Assembly: GCA_037074765.1 (NCBI GenBank)
Contig: JBAMDO010000006.1
Location: 335,044-399,043, forward strand
Reading direction: 5' to 3'
Source of the DNA: Mansonella perstans
Taxonomy: Eukaryota > Nematoda > Chromadorea > Rhabditida > Onchocercidae
DNA: 64,000 nucleotides
Below the pieces are notes generated by a model. The model saw only the letters and a list, made by a program, of their open reading frames with translations, searched no databases and had not been told where the DNA came from. Shown piece by piece: positions 50,279 to 62,548 of this stretch. Positions within the stretch are counted from its first letter, which is position 1. Every line of letters starts with the position of its first letter. The translations under genes and the position numbers were made by a program.

Positions 50279-53200
50279 ATGCTGGCGAAAAATATTTCAA
50301 GTGTACATTTGATCCATTATGCTTTTGCTCTGCTGCTGTTGTGTTTGTATGCTCCAACTGCAGAGATTTCTTGAAACCAGGATCAAAGTTTATTTTATAA
50401 AACTATCCTCTTCACTTCAATTTCGATCGAAATTCACTTTATTTGATTTTTACTGATTTTCTTTTCATTTCTTAATGGTATAATTTATCAGGTCATGTTT
50501 TAATTTCTATTATAAACATGCTTTATTATGTGATCACTTTACTAAAGTAAGTTTACGTTCTTCATCCTGCTTTTTTATATTTACCATAATTAGTATTAAT
50601 TAGTTGTAAGAAGTTTGTTCGCTGAATTAGAATGGCAGACCAAGTTTCAAAGTTGCAAAGTTGCAAAGTAATGTAAGTAGCTAAAGTATTTTGCTTTAAA
50701 TTATTGACAATGGATTCCTTTTCAATTTCATAAGATTGATCCAAATTTTCAGCCAAATTTACTGTGATGGGCCAATTTTGAAGGCTGTTCAAGATGCACA
50801 TTTATATCCGGATTCAAAACATTTTGTTGATATGCCCTTAAAATATGATCCAGGTATGAAAAAAAAATAGCAAAAAAAGAAAAAAACAGACATGAAAAAA
50901 AATAAATAAAGAAAGAAAAAAAACTTAAAAAAATATTTTTTCAGTTGCTTATTAAGGCAATTCTTCAGAATTCTGAAAATGCTGAAAAAGCTTAGGGAAG
51001 CTTGCAATTCAGATTTTCTGAAGAACGCACTGTTTCCTTGAATTTTTAAAAACCTTTAGAATTTACGATTTATTTTAAAGGGAAAAAAACTATGGTTTAT
51101 AAAACAAAAAAAAGAAATCAAGGAGTTAAATTTACTGGATTTGATGGATGTTACTTAAGTTAGAAAGGCAGGAATCAGTAAATTTAAGAGATAGGGATTT
51201 CAAAATTTTTATTTTACCGTTCTTTTAAAATAGTTTTAAAGTTTGACATGTGAAGCTTTTTTCACTTCTTTTCACATGTAGGTGTCAATGCTAGCTTGTT
51301 ACAATTGATGTTTATCAATATTATGTTTGAAATTCACATTTCGTTGTGAAATTCATTTTCCAGTTTTCAGGATTTTCCATTATCAGTTTCAGAAATTTCT
51401 AAACTGATATCTCTTGTGAACTTCAGTTTTTTCAGTTTTTTTATAATTAGATGTTTCATTTTAGTGACAACTCTGAAACATTTCAATGATATCGGTGAAA
51501 AATTAAGAAACAAAACTTTATTGCAAGAATTTGTGGATGAACATTTTAACCCTCCTGGATTTGAACTAATGGAGTGGGATCCGGAAGATTGGGTAGCCTT
51601 CCCATCAAGCTTTCTCAAAATTGAAAATTATCATCTGAGGAGATGGGCATTACTTTTGCACAAAATATGGAGAAATCTTTGTAGAAAGGTAACTTTTAAT
51701 TTGAAAGAGCTTGCAAACTTTTTTTTTAAAAAAATTTCCAAGCTGATAATTAGATCATTTTTTCATACTACCATACTTTTAATATTAGTGAATCATTTGC
51801 TTACTTATACCTAATGTCATTCCGAAAAGTTTTTGTAGAAAAAAGTTAGAATGAAAATTAAGTAGCTTATCCTCAACAGATCCTAAAGTGAAAAATAGAT
51901 CTTAAGACAAAAATTAGTCCCATGTACAATGAAAATCACGCAGACTTTGAATACCTTAAACAATCAAATTCATGATGGTGCTTTGGTTTGTATTTCACTT
52001 TTAAATAATTTAATTTAATTCCGTTTCATTTTGGCTTCGGCTTCAATTTTTTTTTTTTTTTTTTTTGAAATTTTTCAATTTCATATAGGTAAAAGATGAC
52101 GTTAGACAGCACCAGGAGCTCTATTCTTTGCTTTATGTTCCTCATCCTTTTATCATACCAGGTGGTCGTTTCCGTGAATTTTATTATTGGTGAGTTACTT
52201 TTTGTATCTTGAAGTATCATCTTTAATTTGAGGAAGGGTGTATTGATAAATCCTTTTGCAACTTTGAAATTTTTTTAGTCAGGGAAGCTATAAAGTTTGA
52301 TGATATAATATGGCCAAAATATGTATTTTATTGTAGCGAGAGCACTTTCCTTGAATGGATGAAAAAATCAACTAACAAATTGCCCTTACGAAACAGTGTT
52401 ATTTTCAGGGATTCCTTCTGGATAGTGAAAGGCTTACTAGTTTCGGAAATGTATGAAACAGCAAAAGGAATTATTCGTAATTTAGCCTATATGGTTGATA
52501 AGTGAGTTATTTATTTCTGAAATGTTTTTTTTTTTTTTTTTTTTTTTTTTTTGTTACATACTTGGAGTGGTAAATTTCTTAAGCAAGCATTTCCTAGCGT
52601 AATGGGAATAACATTAGTAAAATGATAAGTAGTGAATCAGTACTTTCAGTCATGGTTTTGTACCGAACGGTGGTCGTGTGTATTATCTGGTCAGATCACA
52701 ACCACCATTGCTTACTCCGATGGTTTATGAGTGTTATTTAGCTACCGGTGATTTAGAATTTGTCCAAGAGGTTTGTTATATGGTCAAGATGTTTGCTGCA
52801 AGTTTCTCCAGTGGGATTCTATTCTTTAACCGGTATAGATTATGATTTGGCTACATATGCATTTTTATAGATTCTTCCAATGCTTGAGAAGGAGTATAAC
52901 TTTTGGATGTTGCAACGTGCTCAATCATTTTATGATGAAGAACGTGGTGTAAATATTTCATTCTTCCAGTATCGTGCAATTATGAAGATGCCGCGACCTG
53001 AGTCTTACAGGGAAGATGTGGAGTTAACAAAAGAACTTCATTCAATGGGTTGGTCCAAAACATTAGCATAAAGTACTGAATGATTCTCCCTAATCCGTTT
53101 TATTATTTGATGGAGTATTATAAAAAAGCTGGTTTTTTTTTCTTGTGCTTGTATCTCTAAACTATATATGCTAACATTTATTATCCGTTACGTATATTAA

Positions 53201-55199
53201 TTCATTATCCATTTATCATTTCGGCGATTTTTCCTTTTTAATTTTAACTCATATCACCTCGTTAGAATAAACGAATCAAGTTTATAAATTCATTTTTTTT
53301 TTTTTTTTTCAGCAGAAAAAGAATTAATGTGGTCGAACATAGCTTCAGCAGCTGAAACAGGGTGGGATTTTAGTACCCGTTGGTTTGCACAAAGTGGTCC
53401 AACAATGCATGATATGAAATCAATTCGTACTTTGTCCATTGTACCCGTTGATTTGAATGCTTTCATTTGTATCAATGCCAGAATTATGGCTTCATTTTAT
53501 GAAATCACGGGTATGTTTTTTTCCCATTCGTCTGCTATCTTTCTGTTACACTGATTATGCTTTTTTGATAAACATTACGATTTCTTTAAATGGTAGTCTT
53601 CTATAACTCATTTCATTTACTTTTATGTCTTTCATAAAATTAAAGATTGCATTAGAGAGTCCGTGTGTTATAAAAGCAAAATAAGCTCAGCGCACGTCAC
53701 CAAATGTGGATTTAATTTTCAGGTAATTTCGAGAAAGTAATGCTTTATCAGTCGCGCTATGAAATGGCCAAATTGGTGATGAGAGTCATCCACTGGAATG
53801 AAACTGATGGGATTTGGTATGATTACGATCTGGAAAAAAAGGTTTCTTTAAAATTGGCTAATAATAAATCAAATCACTAGTAAGTCACAAGTTCAAATGA
53901 AAGCACTTTTTTACACAAAGATTTTTGCCCGAAGAATGCGCATTATAATAGCAAGAGATTCTAGAGTGCTGTGTTCACATTATTTTTGATAATGTAAAAT
54001 TTACAGTGAGCGAATTTTATGTTTAAATTCAAGATTCTAGCTTCACTCCAACATATATTATATTTCGAACGCGTTACCTTTGTTTGCAAAATGTTACGAT
54101 GAGGATGAAATTATTCCACATAAAATTTATGAGTACCTGAAGGTATGTTTTCTAGCTACTAAGTTTTATAACAATGATATTTAAATCATGTCAAAATCCA
54201 TTTTAATTTTGTCCTGCATTATATTCTTCGAGACCATTCCTGTTTCCATTTGAAATCAACATTGATGTGGAATGCTTGTAAACATTTCATCAAATTCAGA
54301 AATTTTTGTTTTAAACTTTAACTTCAAAAACTTCAAAAAACAGAGGGAGGGTGTGTTAAATTTCACCAAAGGCTTGCCGACGTCTTTGGCCATGGAAAGT
54401 GAACAGCAATGGGATAAGGAGAATGCATGGCCACCAATGATACATATGGTCGTCGAAGGCTTTCGTACTACCGGTGATCCTGTTTTAATGAAGGTTTGCG
54501 TTACAGTTGTGGGTTTAGATCGTTCTTTTAAAGAGCTTTCCAAAGATGTGCTTACTGTTGTTAGTTTATTGCTGTGTTCATTTTTCGTTTTCATGAACTG
54601 CAATATTTTGTAGGCAGCTGAAGCCATGGCAATACAGTGGTTGAGTGTAACATATAAATCATTTATACGTACTCATTCAATGTTCGAGAAGTATAATGTT
54701 TCGACAACTTCCGAGGAATTTGGCGCTGGTTCCGGTGGCGAATACGAAGTACAGGTTCGTTAGAACTTTTAAATTTGAAAATTCATTTCTATTCTAATTC
54801 GAATCAGAGCACAAAATTTCTCTTTAGTATGAAGGGAAAGTTTATGTATTTTTCATATTTAACAGTCAAGTTCCTAATATATAGATCAAACTTACTGATT
54901 GGGTGTATTTTAGCAATATGCTTTGTGAATAATTTACATGGATCAGTAATCTTTTGGCTGCTTGATAAATTAAATATTTAATTACCAATTATTAAGTAAT
55001 TGCTTGACAAATATCAGATAGATAAAAAGTTTTAATTTTAAATAAATTTTTACAGACTGGATTTGGTTGGACAAACGGTGTCATACTAGATTTGTTGGAC
55101 AAATATGGACAAAAGATGACTTCAGCAGCACCAGTTCGGACACACTGGATGTTGTTTTTCATCCTCCTTATCCGATATTTAAGTTTTTTAATTAATTAA
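50279..55199 (+). CDS. tre: Trehalase (GH37, alpha,alpha-trehalose glucohydrolase), secreted or membrane-anchored
   Basis: This enzyme hydrolyses trehalose to two glucoses. Fourteen exons give 593 residues: 50279-50346, 50631-50672, 50753-50853, 51465-51688, 52089-52189, 52409-52501, 52650-52770, 52871-53048, 53313-53510, 53723-53841, 54041-54142, 54344-54493, 54614-54754 and 55056-55199. A signal peptide (MLAKNISSVHLIHYAFALLL) opens it. Then come IYCDGPILKAVQDAHLYPDS, signature 1 PGGRFREFYYWDSFW (from residue 169), HGFVPNGGRVYY and GWDFSTRWF with the probable acid Asp328. Signature 2 appears as QWDKENAWPP, and GGEYEVQTGFGWTNG carries the probable base Glu542. All GH37 landmarks are present. 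The tail WMLFFILLIRYLSFLIN could be a membrane or GPI signal. The donor at 53049 (GTTGGT) is weak. The 42-nt second exon is phase-neutral and could be skipped. Which paralogue of the nematode tre family this is cannot be told. Confidence 0.94.
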
Positions 55200-57421
55200 G
55201 AATTTTGCTCCGATCACTTTAAAGATCGAAAAGCAATTAATGGTCTATATTTAAACATAATGCTTCTGAGTTCCCTGTACTATTCCTATTTCGCTAGATT
55301 TATTATGTTTCTATAATAATTTCTAATAAGTTTTGCACTTTCTTTCGTCCGGTATCTTGTTTTTATTAAGTATTCGAATATAATAATTACTTTTGTATAT
55401 CTTTCTCCCTTCATAAGCTATTGTCATTTAACTGTATTTTGATATATGCAACTTTCATAATCGGCTCACAGATGAATGGTATTTTGTTGATTATAAAGCT
55501 TTAATTATTGATTTAACTTTAATTTTGATATTTGTAATTAACGGTAGTTTCTTGGTCACTGGTGATCGCTCAGGCGACAATTTTTTTGATGGGTTCGTGC
55601 ACTATTGCCTTCAAGTAATCGGTTTCTTATTTGGTTATTTTTTGATGTAAATAGATTCATTTTTCTTCGTGGTATTAGTCATTTGATCATTTCTTTATTG
55701 AGGTGCTTTTACATGACGTAGTATAGTAATTGATGTATGCCGAGAAATCTGATGAAATTTTTAACCATTTAATCAAGAGTGCTTTTTCTGTCGGATTAGG
55801 TTGTAAAAATTTTTAGTTTTCGCTATATTTTGTATTTAACTATTTTTGATGAATCCTATTACTAATTAAAAAAAGTATTTTGACAAAGTTTACCAAATAA
55901 ATTGTTATAAACTTGGTCAATTTTATTATAAAACAAATTTTACTGACCAATGGAAAAGTTCTGGAAGTGCAATGGACACTATTTCATACGATGATGGTAA
56001 CAACGAACTGTCATTGAATTAGTTCGAACTTGTCAACAGTACAATTTATTGTGGGAACAGTAAAATATTAATCAATTTCTGAAAGATCATTCAATCTGCG
56101 AAAGTTTAATTCTAATATTTTACCAATGTAAAGTAGTATGGCGTATGCACAAGTCAATTCAATGCAACAAGTTTCTGATTGCAGACAATTCTCTGTGATA
56201 AAATTTCATTTACTTCCATCACTCCACTTTTTTCATCACTGTAGCGTATAATACTCCATTTGTTATATATACAGTATGAAATTACCAGATGAAGTCAGCG
56301 TGATAATTTTGCATAAATTTTATTCGAAATCCAACGAAAGGAAGAGCTAAAATACTTATCAATAATTAAATTTCGGATCAACTGTGACTGCAGAACGGCA
56401 AAACGAAAGTGAATTTCCTCTGCTAATTTGATATTAACTTGCTTTGACAGTAAAAATAGAATTTCAATGTGAAGTAAAGTTATGGATTATTTTCTCCGAT
56501 TCTTTGCAAACCTGTTAAAGAAATATGCAATATCTTTAGCATTTGCTTGTGTAACTTCTATCATTGTTTTTAGAAAAAATCGAAATTAAACAGAAAGTAT
56601 TGTTTACTTTTCAGATGACATTGATCTTGCCTTCACAGGCAAATGTACAGTGCAAGTGATGGTAGCATTTCAACACTCAATTTCTTTCAACATGAAAAAA
56701 ATTCACTGCACTCAGATTCAGCCATATATGCTATGTAAACCAAAATATTTCACAGAGATCGAAAGATAATTCTTTTTCTCCAAATTTTAGCGCAAGACAT
56801 CGTTTCAAATGAAATTCTTTGAAAGGGCACTGATACGGCGGACCTTTCAGTTTGAAAAAAGTGCTGCTCGTCATAATCACCCAAAGCATTCGTCAATACA
56901 GGTTGTCAGTAGCCCGTGAAAGCCACCAATTAGTGTTCATTGGGCCTTTCATTAGATCTGTCTTTATGTCTCTTTTTCAAATATAGCTTATTTCATCAAT
57001 TCTGTCCTCATTTACTGTCGTTTTAGCTTGCTTTACCTTCGTCTTTAAAGTAAAAGGAACCACCATCTCTGATTATGCCAAAAACATTTTACAATATGAA
57101 AACAATTTCGTTCACCAACAAGAATCAAAATCCAGTTCGCGTTTGTTTTATTGCTTCTTCATACCTATCACCATTTCATGATTTAACACACGTAAATTTT
57201 ATTACATGGAATAAGTATATGTCACACCTAATTTCCTAAATTAAATTTCATATGAAGCAACTTGCTCCTTAAATTTCTTTTTTGCTCTTTATAGCCTTTC
57301 AAACTTTTACCTTACCTCCAGTGATAATTTTGCACAAAACCTGATTGATTTTACGATTATAGGCAGCTTTTATCCGAATTGAAATATAAATACGATGACA
57401 ATTTATTAATTCTTTTCAATT
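55200..57421. other. Intergenic region between convergent trehalase and PTP genes
   Basis: Both flanking genes end here, so the region holds two 3' UTRs. No gene was seen. An AATAAA on the plus strand at 55896-55901 is far (about 700 bases) from the trehalase stop, so the real cleavage site may use a variant signal. The rest is AT-rich without notable repeats. Confidence 0.55.
57402..57407 (-). terminator. Poly(A) signal AATAAA for the PTP-like gene
   Basis: Minus-strand AATAAA begins about 15 bases after the TAA stop of the phosphatase-like gene. It is the first canonical hexamer downstream. A very short 3' UTR would result. Confidence 0.4.
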
Positions 57422-59729
57422 TTACTCCTTTTGATTTATGCGCCTAATATCGACAGCACCTGTAGCTATAGCATATCTAACAATTAAATCAACCACATGG
57501 CTATAATGTGAGTAATAAGACATGCACCCGAAACGTTGCTTCCGTACAATGCTTGCTGTTTCCAACAAACCAACCTGAAATTTGGAAAATGTTTGGGTTT
57601 TTCTGCTAGTTTTGAGAATTAAAGGATTTTAAATATAGGAATTCATGGAATTTTGTTTAAAGTATTCTTTTAGTTTTACAACCTTCTTTTCAGCAGTTAC
57701 GCGATCCAAAACAATGTCCAGGACAGCATAGGTTCCAGAACGATGAACGCCTGTAGGACACAAAAGACATATTGGTCCTGTATATCCACTTTTAGCCATT
57801 CCTGATTCCCATCTTTTAACATGAAAAATTTTTTGAAACTTTATTTCCCAATTTCCCTTATATAAAACCACAATAGCGAAAAATTAAAAATTGTTTTTCT
57901 GTTTTTATGACCAAAAGTTTGGTAAATATATCACCAGATAGTTAATTTGATAATAAATATTAATTTAATTTCTTTTATTTTTCCAACGCTTTGCTTATTT
58001 GCAAGCAAGATATTATTCATTGTGTTGGCATTGAATTTCTTATTTAACATTAAAATATTTATGTTATTTTTATTGACCATTAAATTTTCGTACAGTTACC
58101 AAACAAAAGCAAGCGACGAAAATGGAAGTAGTAATCGCGATCATGATTATTATGATAAATAAAATAGCTGGAAAATAGCAACATTAACCTCAGATCGAAA
58201 TTCCAATAAATTATTTGGAATAATCGTATCATGCATCCATTTTCGATAATGTATCATTGCTACTAGAATTGTGTTCATGCGTTTATCGGCAGTATTGCTA
58301 ATCGAAAATTTGTACCAATCATATAAGGTAGTCTAAAGGTTTTCTTTGTAAGTGGAAATTACCGATATCAGAAACACTGAATCTTTACTTTTATTTTCAA
58401 TTGGAAAAAAACTACAAAATAAAATCGCTGCAGTAAATAAATTTGCTTTTATTTTATTTTCTATAAATCAATTTATCAATTTAATTAACAGATGTTAAAG
58501 TTTCTGTTTTTGATCTCTCATGTAGACCATTTTCACACCATTTTGAATGAAACAAATTGTTGAGTTAAAAATTAGAGATAAAACTTACAATCTCATTCTT
58601 TATACAATTTACTTTAATATTAGCTTTTGTATAAACACGATTATTTGCACTTGGTTCTGGCCAGAAATGCTTAATTAGACGATTTCCTTCATGATCATCA
58701 ACATCCGTTAAGAGAACAATTAGTTTCGTACCCGTTTGAGCGGTCATACGCCAAAAATCGGATTCTGTCGTTTCATCAAATGGTGCTTGTGCAAGTATAT
58801 AACCATCTGTAAACTTTCATTTAATGGATTGTTATGCAAGATTGACTGTCATAACAAAAATCTTGTCGGTTTTCTATTTAATATAAGCAAAAAATGAAAA
58901 AGAAAAAAGGAGAAAAGTCCTTTAAAGATTTCTTGACAAATAAGTGACAGTTAAGTTACATTACAAATTCATATATATCTGTTATGAGAAACAATAATTA
59001 AACCTGATCGATCATAGGAATCAACATAGGATGCATGATAATAACCGTCACCAAATTTGTCACTAATTAGCTTAACACGTGATCGATCGTATAAAATTAT
59101 ATTTGGATAACGATTTTTTAACACATTTGTTCGCTTCAAAAATGCATCAAACTTTGGTGGTTCTTTAAGAATTTCATTGTGCCATTGGATAACTATCTAA
59201 AAGTAATTGCAAATTAATCGATTAACAATTACTGGCAAAATTTTAGTGTTACTGCTGCTAGCACATATGGCCAAAAAGATATGTAAAAATCGACGAAAAA
59301 TCAATTTCATGTTTCATTCTACTCCGGATGGAATGCGCGATTCTTAAATAAAAAAATCACTTCCAAACAATTCAGCAAAAAAAAAAAAAAAAAAAAAAAA
59401 TATACAAAAAAGTTATAGTGCTAAAAGTTAAAATTTTTCATACTTTTTCATGTTTCTAATAATACTGTTCATTAATTTAATAACCAACGAATTAATATTC
59501 GTAATTAAATTAAATGCTTAGTGCTTAGTGCGTTCTAATTCATTTAATTCCCGTTCTCTTTGAGTAACTCAATTGAAGTAAAATTGTGCAGTATTTAAAT
59601 GCTTTTTACCTCCTCACCACCTTTCGCAATCTTGTTAACAACCTCTTGGGGTGACACTGAATCTTTATAATCACCTTCCTCGTAATCAGCGTTATCTGTA
59701 AAACTCTTATGATCTAATTTCGCACTCAT
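57422..59729 (-). CDS. Single-domain protein tyrosine phosphatase-like protein with altered catalytic loops
   Basis: Six exons give about 327 residues: 59610-59729, 59004-59196, 58589-58806, 58189-58332, 57683-57838 and 57422-57574. The start MSAKLDHKSFTDNADYEEG continues an open exon with no intron. Classical PTP motifs in order are LKNRYPNIILYDRSRVKL (substrate loop region), YYHASYVDSY, ILAQAPFDETTESDFWRM, LIVLLTDVDD, KHFWPE, the WPD-loop region HYRKWMHDTIIP, the P-loop LLCPTGVHRSGTYAVLDI (Cys252, Arg258), and VGLLETASIVRKQRFG. The CX5R core is kept. However, the P-loop, WPD loop and Q loop (CMSYYSHY in place of VQTxxQY) deviate, so activity may be weak or absent. No signal peptide or membrane segment is visible. 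The start of exon 57683-57838 is uncertain; 57856 is an alternative. It belongs to the divergent, expanded nematode PTP set; no orthologue name is claimed. Confidence 0.85.
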
Positions 59730-60530
59730 TTGTAATTGAAAGAAAGCTAAGAACCGACTTTAGATGGATTTCTATATTTGAATGAAATGTGATGAAATTT
59801 CAAACCACTTTAAAAGTTTTTTACAGATTTTTTTGCATGAATATGTAAATATTTTAAGCAATAATTCAAATTAAATTATCAATAAGTCAAAGATCAATGT
59901 ATTTAGGCTTGTCTTCATAATGGCAGATATGATAAGGAAAGAAATGCTTGCTTTGACTTTTTAACAAAAAAGTTCCTCGAAATTTTCTTTTCATCACGCT
60001 TCTAACAAATTTTCATAGCTTCCACACTTAATTTTTCTGAAATGACATAATAAAAGCGTTCGATCAGTCAACGATCAAATATTTTTTCAATAATGAATGA
60101 ATAACAAATGATTAATATTCATTATATTTGTATTCTTTACATCTGAAGCCATCTTTCAGTGTTACTTGATCGATTTATAATTTTGATTTTCCTTGTTTTC
60201 ATTGTAAATGTCCTTCGTTTCTCTTACCATACTTTCCACTTGACCTTTCAGAATTTGTCCCCGAATGAAAATCTACCGCTTGTCCTTTTCATTTTGAAGA
60301 TTATAAAATATTTGCATCCATTTATTTCACCATCACACATTAATACGGTCCTTAGGTGTCACCGTTTTAATACACATTTCAACGGTGACCCCAGAGTGTA
60401 AGATACCATGTCCGTTAATTATAATACTAATAATCCATCAAGTATGATAAAATATTATCAGTAAAATCATTAATTTCTTATCAATAAATCAATGTCTTCC
60501 AAACATCATTTTGACGTGCAATTTCTTCGC
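59730..60530. other. Spacer between two minus-strand genes
   Basis: About 800 bases separate the end of the small orphan gene from the PTP-like gene, both read leftward. This is longer than typical nematode operon spacing (about 100 bases), so co-transcription is not indicated. A weak acceptor-like GGTTCTTAG lies about 20 to 30 bases before the PTP ATG on the minus strand. No coding signal was found. Confidence 0.5.
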
Positions 60531-62548
60531 TCAATACTCTTTTTCGGAGATATCGGGTACGTTATCGGATGGTGGATCAACTTTGAAGAGAAAATATTTT
60601 TGTTCCCGTTTGCTGGATCTGAAATCAGAAAAACACATAATCATTGATAGATGAGATAAAAGACCCAATGAACTATTTCAACCCGTTTTTAAAATATTAC
60701 TTTACTATAACAAGAAAATTTTCTCATTATTTTACTATTGCCAGCTACGAACAAAACAGCTTACCCATAAGAAAGCTTATTTTATACTACTTTTATGCTT
60801 GAAATTTCTCCCAACGTATCTTAATCCTTCCGGATATTTTTTAAAGCAAATCCAAAAATAAAACGTTGAAGAACTACCCGCAAATTGTTTAATTCTAATT
60901 TTTAGCATCGTTAAATTTGGCAGGATGACAATAATTATTTGCTCATTAAGCTGACTGATCGGATCATTCGTCAGATTTCTGGTACAAAACTAATAGAATA
61001 GTCAACTAAATTTTTAATGTGATGCTAAAAATGTTTTTTCTTTTTAAAAAAGCATGTAGATTCAGAATATTTTCAGATTTTATAACCTTAGCATTTTGAG
61101 CGATAATTTCAAGCTCAACATAATTTTCAAACTGAGCAAAATGATGAGAAGAATGGCATCAAGCATTAAGCCAACATTGATCAAACCAATTAAGATAAGC
61201 GAATAACACCTAGAAAGCATCTTTTTTGAGACAAATACATTTTTGTATTAAGCTGTTTCAAAAGTACTTTTTTTGTTTTGACGAACTGTCAACTAAAACA
61301 TTGAACAGATCTTACATCTAATGAGAAATCAAAAAATAATAAATGAATCAAGAAACTAGAAATAATGAATTATATGCCAAATGAATGCGAATGGAAGTAA
61401 TAAAATAAATAATATTCGATAAAGAAGAAAGAAAACGAAAAGCACTGAAAATCTATAAATAACATACAAAAAATAAATGATGAAAATATAGAACCACTTC
61501 GTCATCTGTATGATATGTTTTGGAATATTATTCAACAAAGCATTTCCCATCAGTGTTTTTGCTTCATCTGCTCTGAAATCATCATTTCCTGAAAAATCGT
61601 TTTATGAAACTTAGTAACATGGAATTGGGAATGTCAAACGTATATTTTAAATTTTATTTAAAATTTCATTTGTTCTTTTCCTATTTAATTTTTTTCACTT
61701 TGTTTAGCATATGAACGAAAATTCCAATTTAGCAAAGTCTGAAAATTTGAATGTTTCAATTTTCTGACAAGCTACTGTCAGATAATACTCGTTTCTCACA
61801 AATACTTTTTATTAATTAATCTAGTGCCAATTGATTTACGAAGTATTGGAAAATATTGAGATAATCTGAATTAGTCTCAAATACAAAATGTTGGTTAATT
61901 CAAAAAATTTTGATGACTTGAAGAAGAATTATAACTGCATTGTAAATTGTGACTTATAGAAACTTTATATTCATGTTCATTTCTTGTTTGAATGGTCTGA
62001 AAAATTAAAGTCTTTGTGATATCACAATAATATAAGGTTGTGAAAATATTCTTCTAGATGGAAAAGAAAAAGAAAAGGATAAAATCCGTAGATTGCATGA
62101 GCTCATTCAATTTTTAATTAGATTTTAATTTTTTCTTATTTTAAAAAAGAAATCCGATTAAAGCAATTATTTCTTGAAGTTTGATATAGAAATTCAAGTT
62201 TTTTTAAATTTGAATCACTGTTAAGATGAATTTAAACTTTTATATTCAGATGACTTTAAAAATTTCTCAAGCAGATATACAATGACCTTGTCAGTTTGTT
62301 CACATGAACCAATTTGAAAAGCGAATGTCAAACCAATAATAAGTTTCAAACCTGAAAAAACTCAGCAGTACAATTTCAGAATAATGACTTGAATAACAAT
62401 TTTTTGTACCAACCAACAATTCTCAACGAGTTACGAATGAATGTAAAAGATTTGGAACAATACAAGATCCTGTATTAATGATACAGAGTATCGATCAAAT
62501 TGAATACCAATCATTTCAAATAGCATTTAGACCAAGTAACCGCTCCAT
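60531..62548 (-). CDS. Tentative small secreted or membrane protein, five exons, unknown family
   Basis: Not recognised. Exons 62533-62548, 62287-62351, 61918-61996, 61468-61588 and 60531-60618 join in phase into 122 residues ending in TGA. The N-terminus MERLLGLKLIIGLTFAFQIG looks like a signal peptide followed by SCEQTDK. The middle contains ISHNLQCSYNSSS, then FRADEAKTLMGNALLNNIPK, a hydrophobic stretch MTKWFYIFIIYFL and a charged tail KREQKYFLFKVDPPSDNVPD ending ISEKEY. All four internal acceptors are strong nematode types (TTTTTTCAG, TTTTTCAG, TTTTTCAG, GATTTCAG). Donors are weaker: GTCTAA, GTCATT, GTCATC and GTATGT. The third donor could lie elsewhere in the same exon. The 16-nt first exon is the least certain. 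Evidence is splice signals, phase and a plausible signal peptide only. Confidence 0.4.

Noticed and set aside
54256..54627. 123-codon minus-strand open frame
   Set aside because: It lies antisense to a well-supported trehalase exon (54344-54493) and is a shadow frame.
62287..62351. Signal-peptide-like exon considered as the start of an independent gene
   Set aside because: It has no own ATG in frame. It was kept instead as exon two of the tentative gene at 60531-62548, where the phase fits an upstream ATG.
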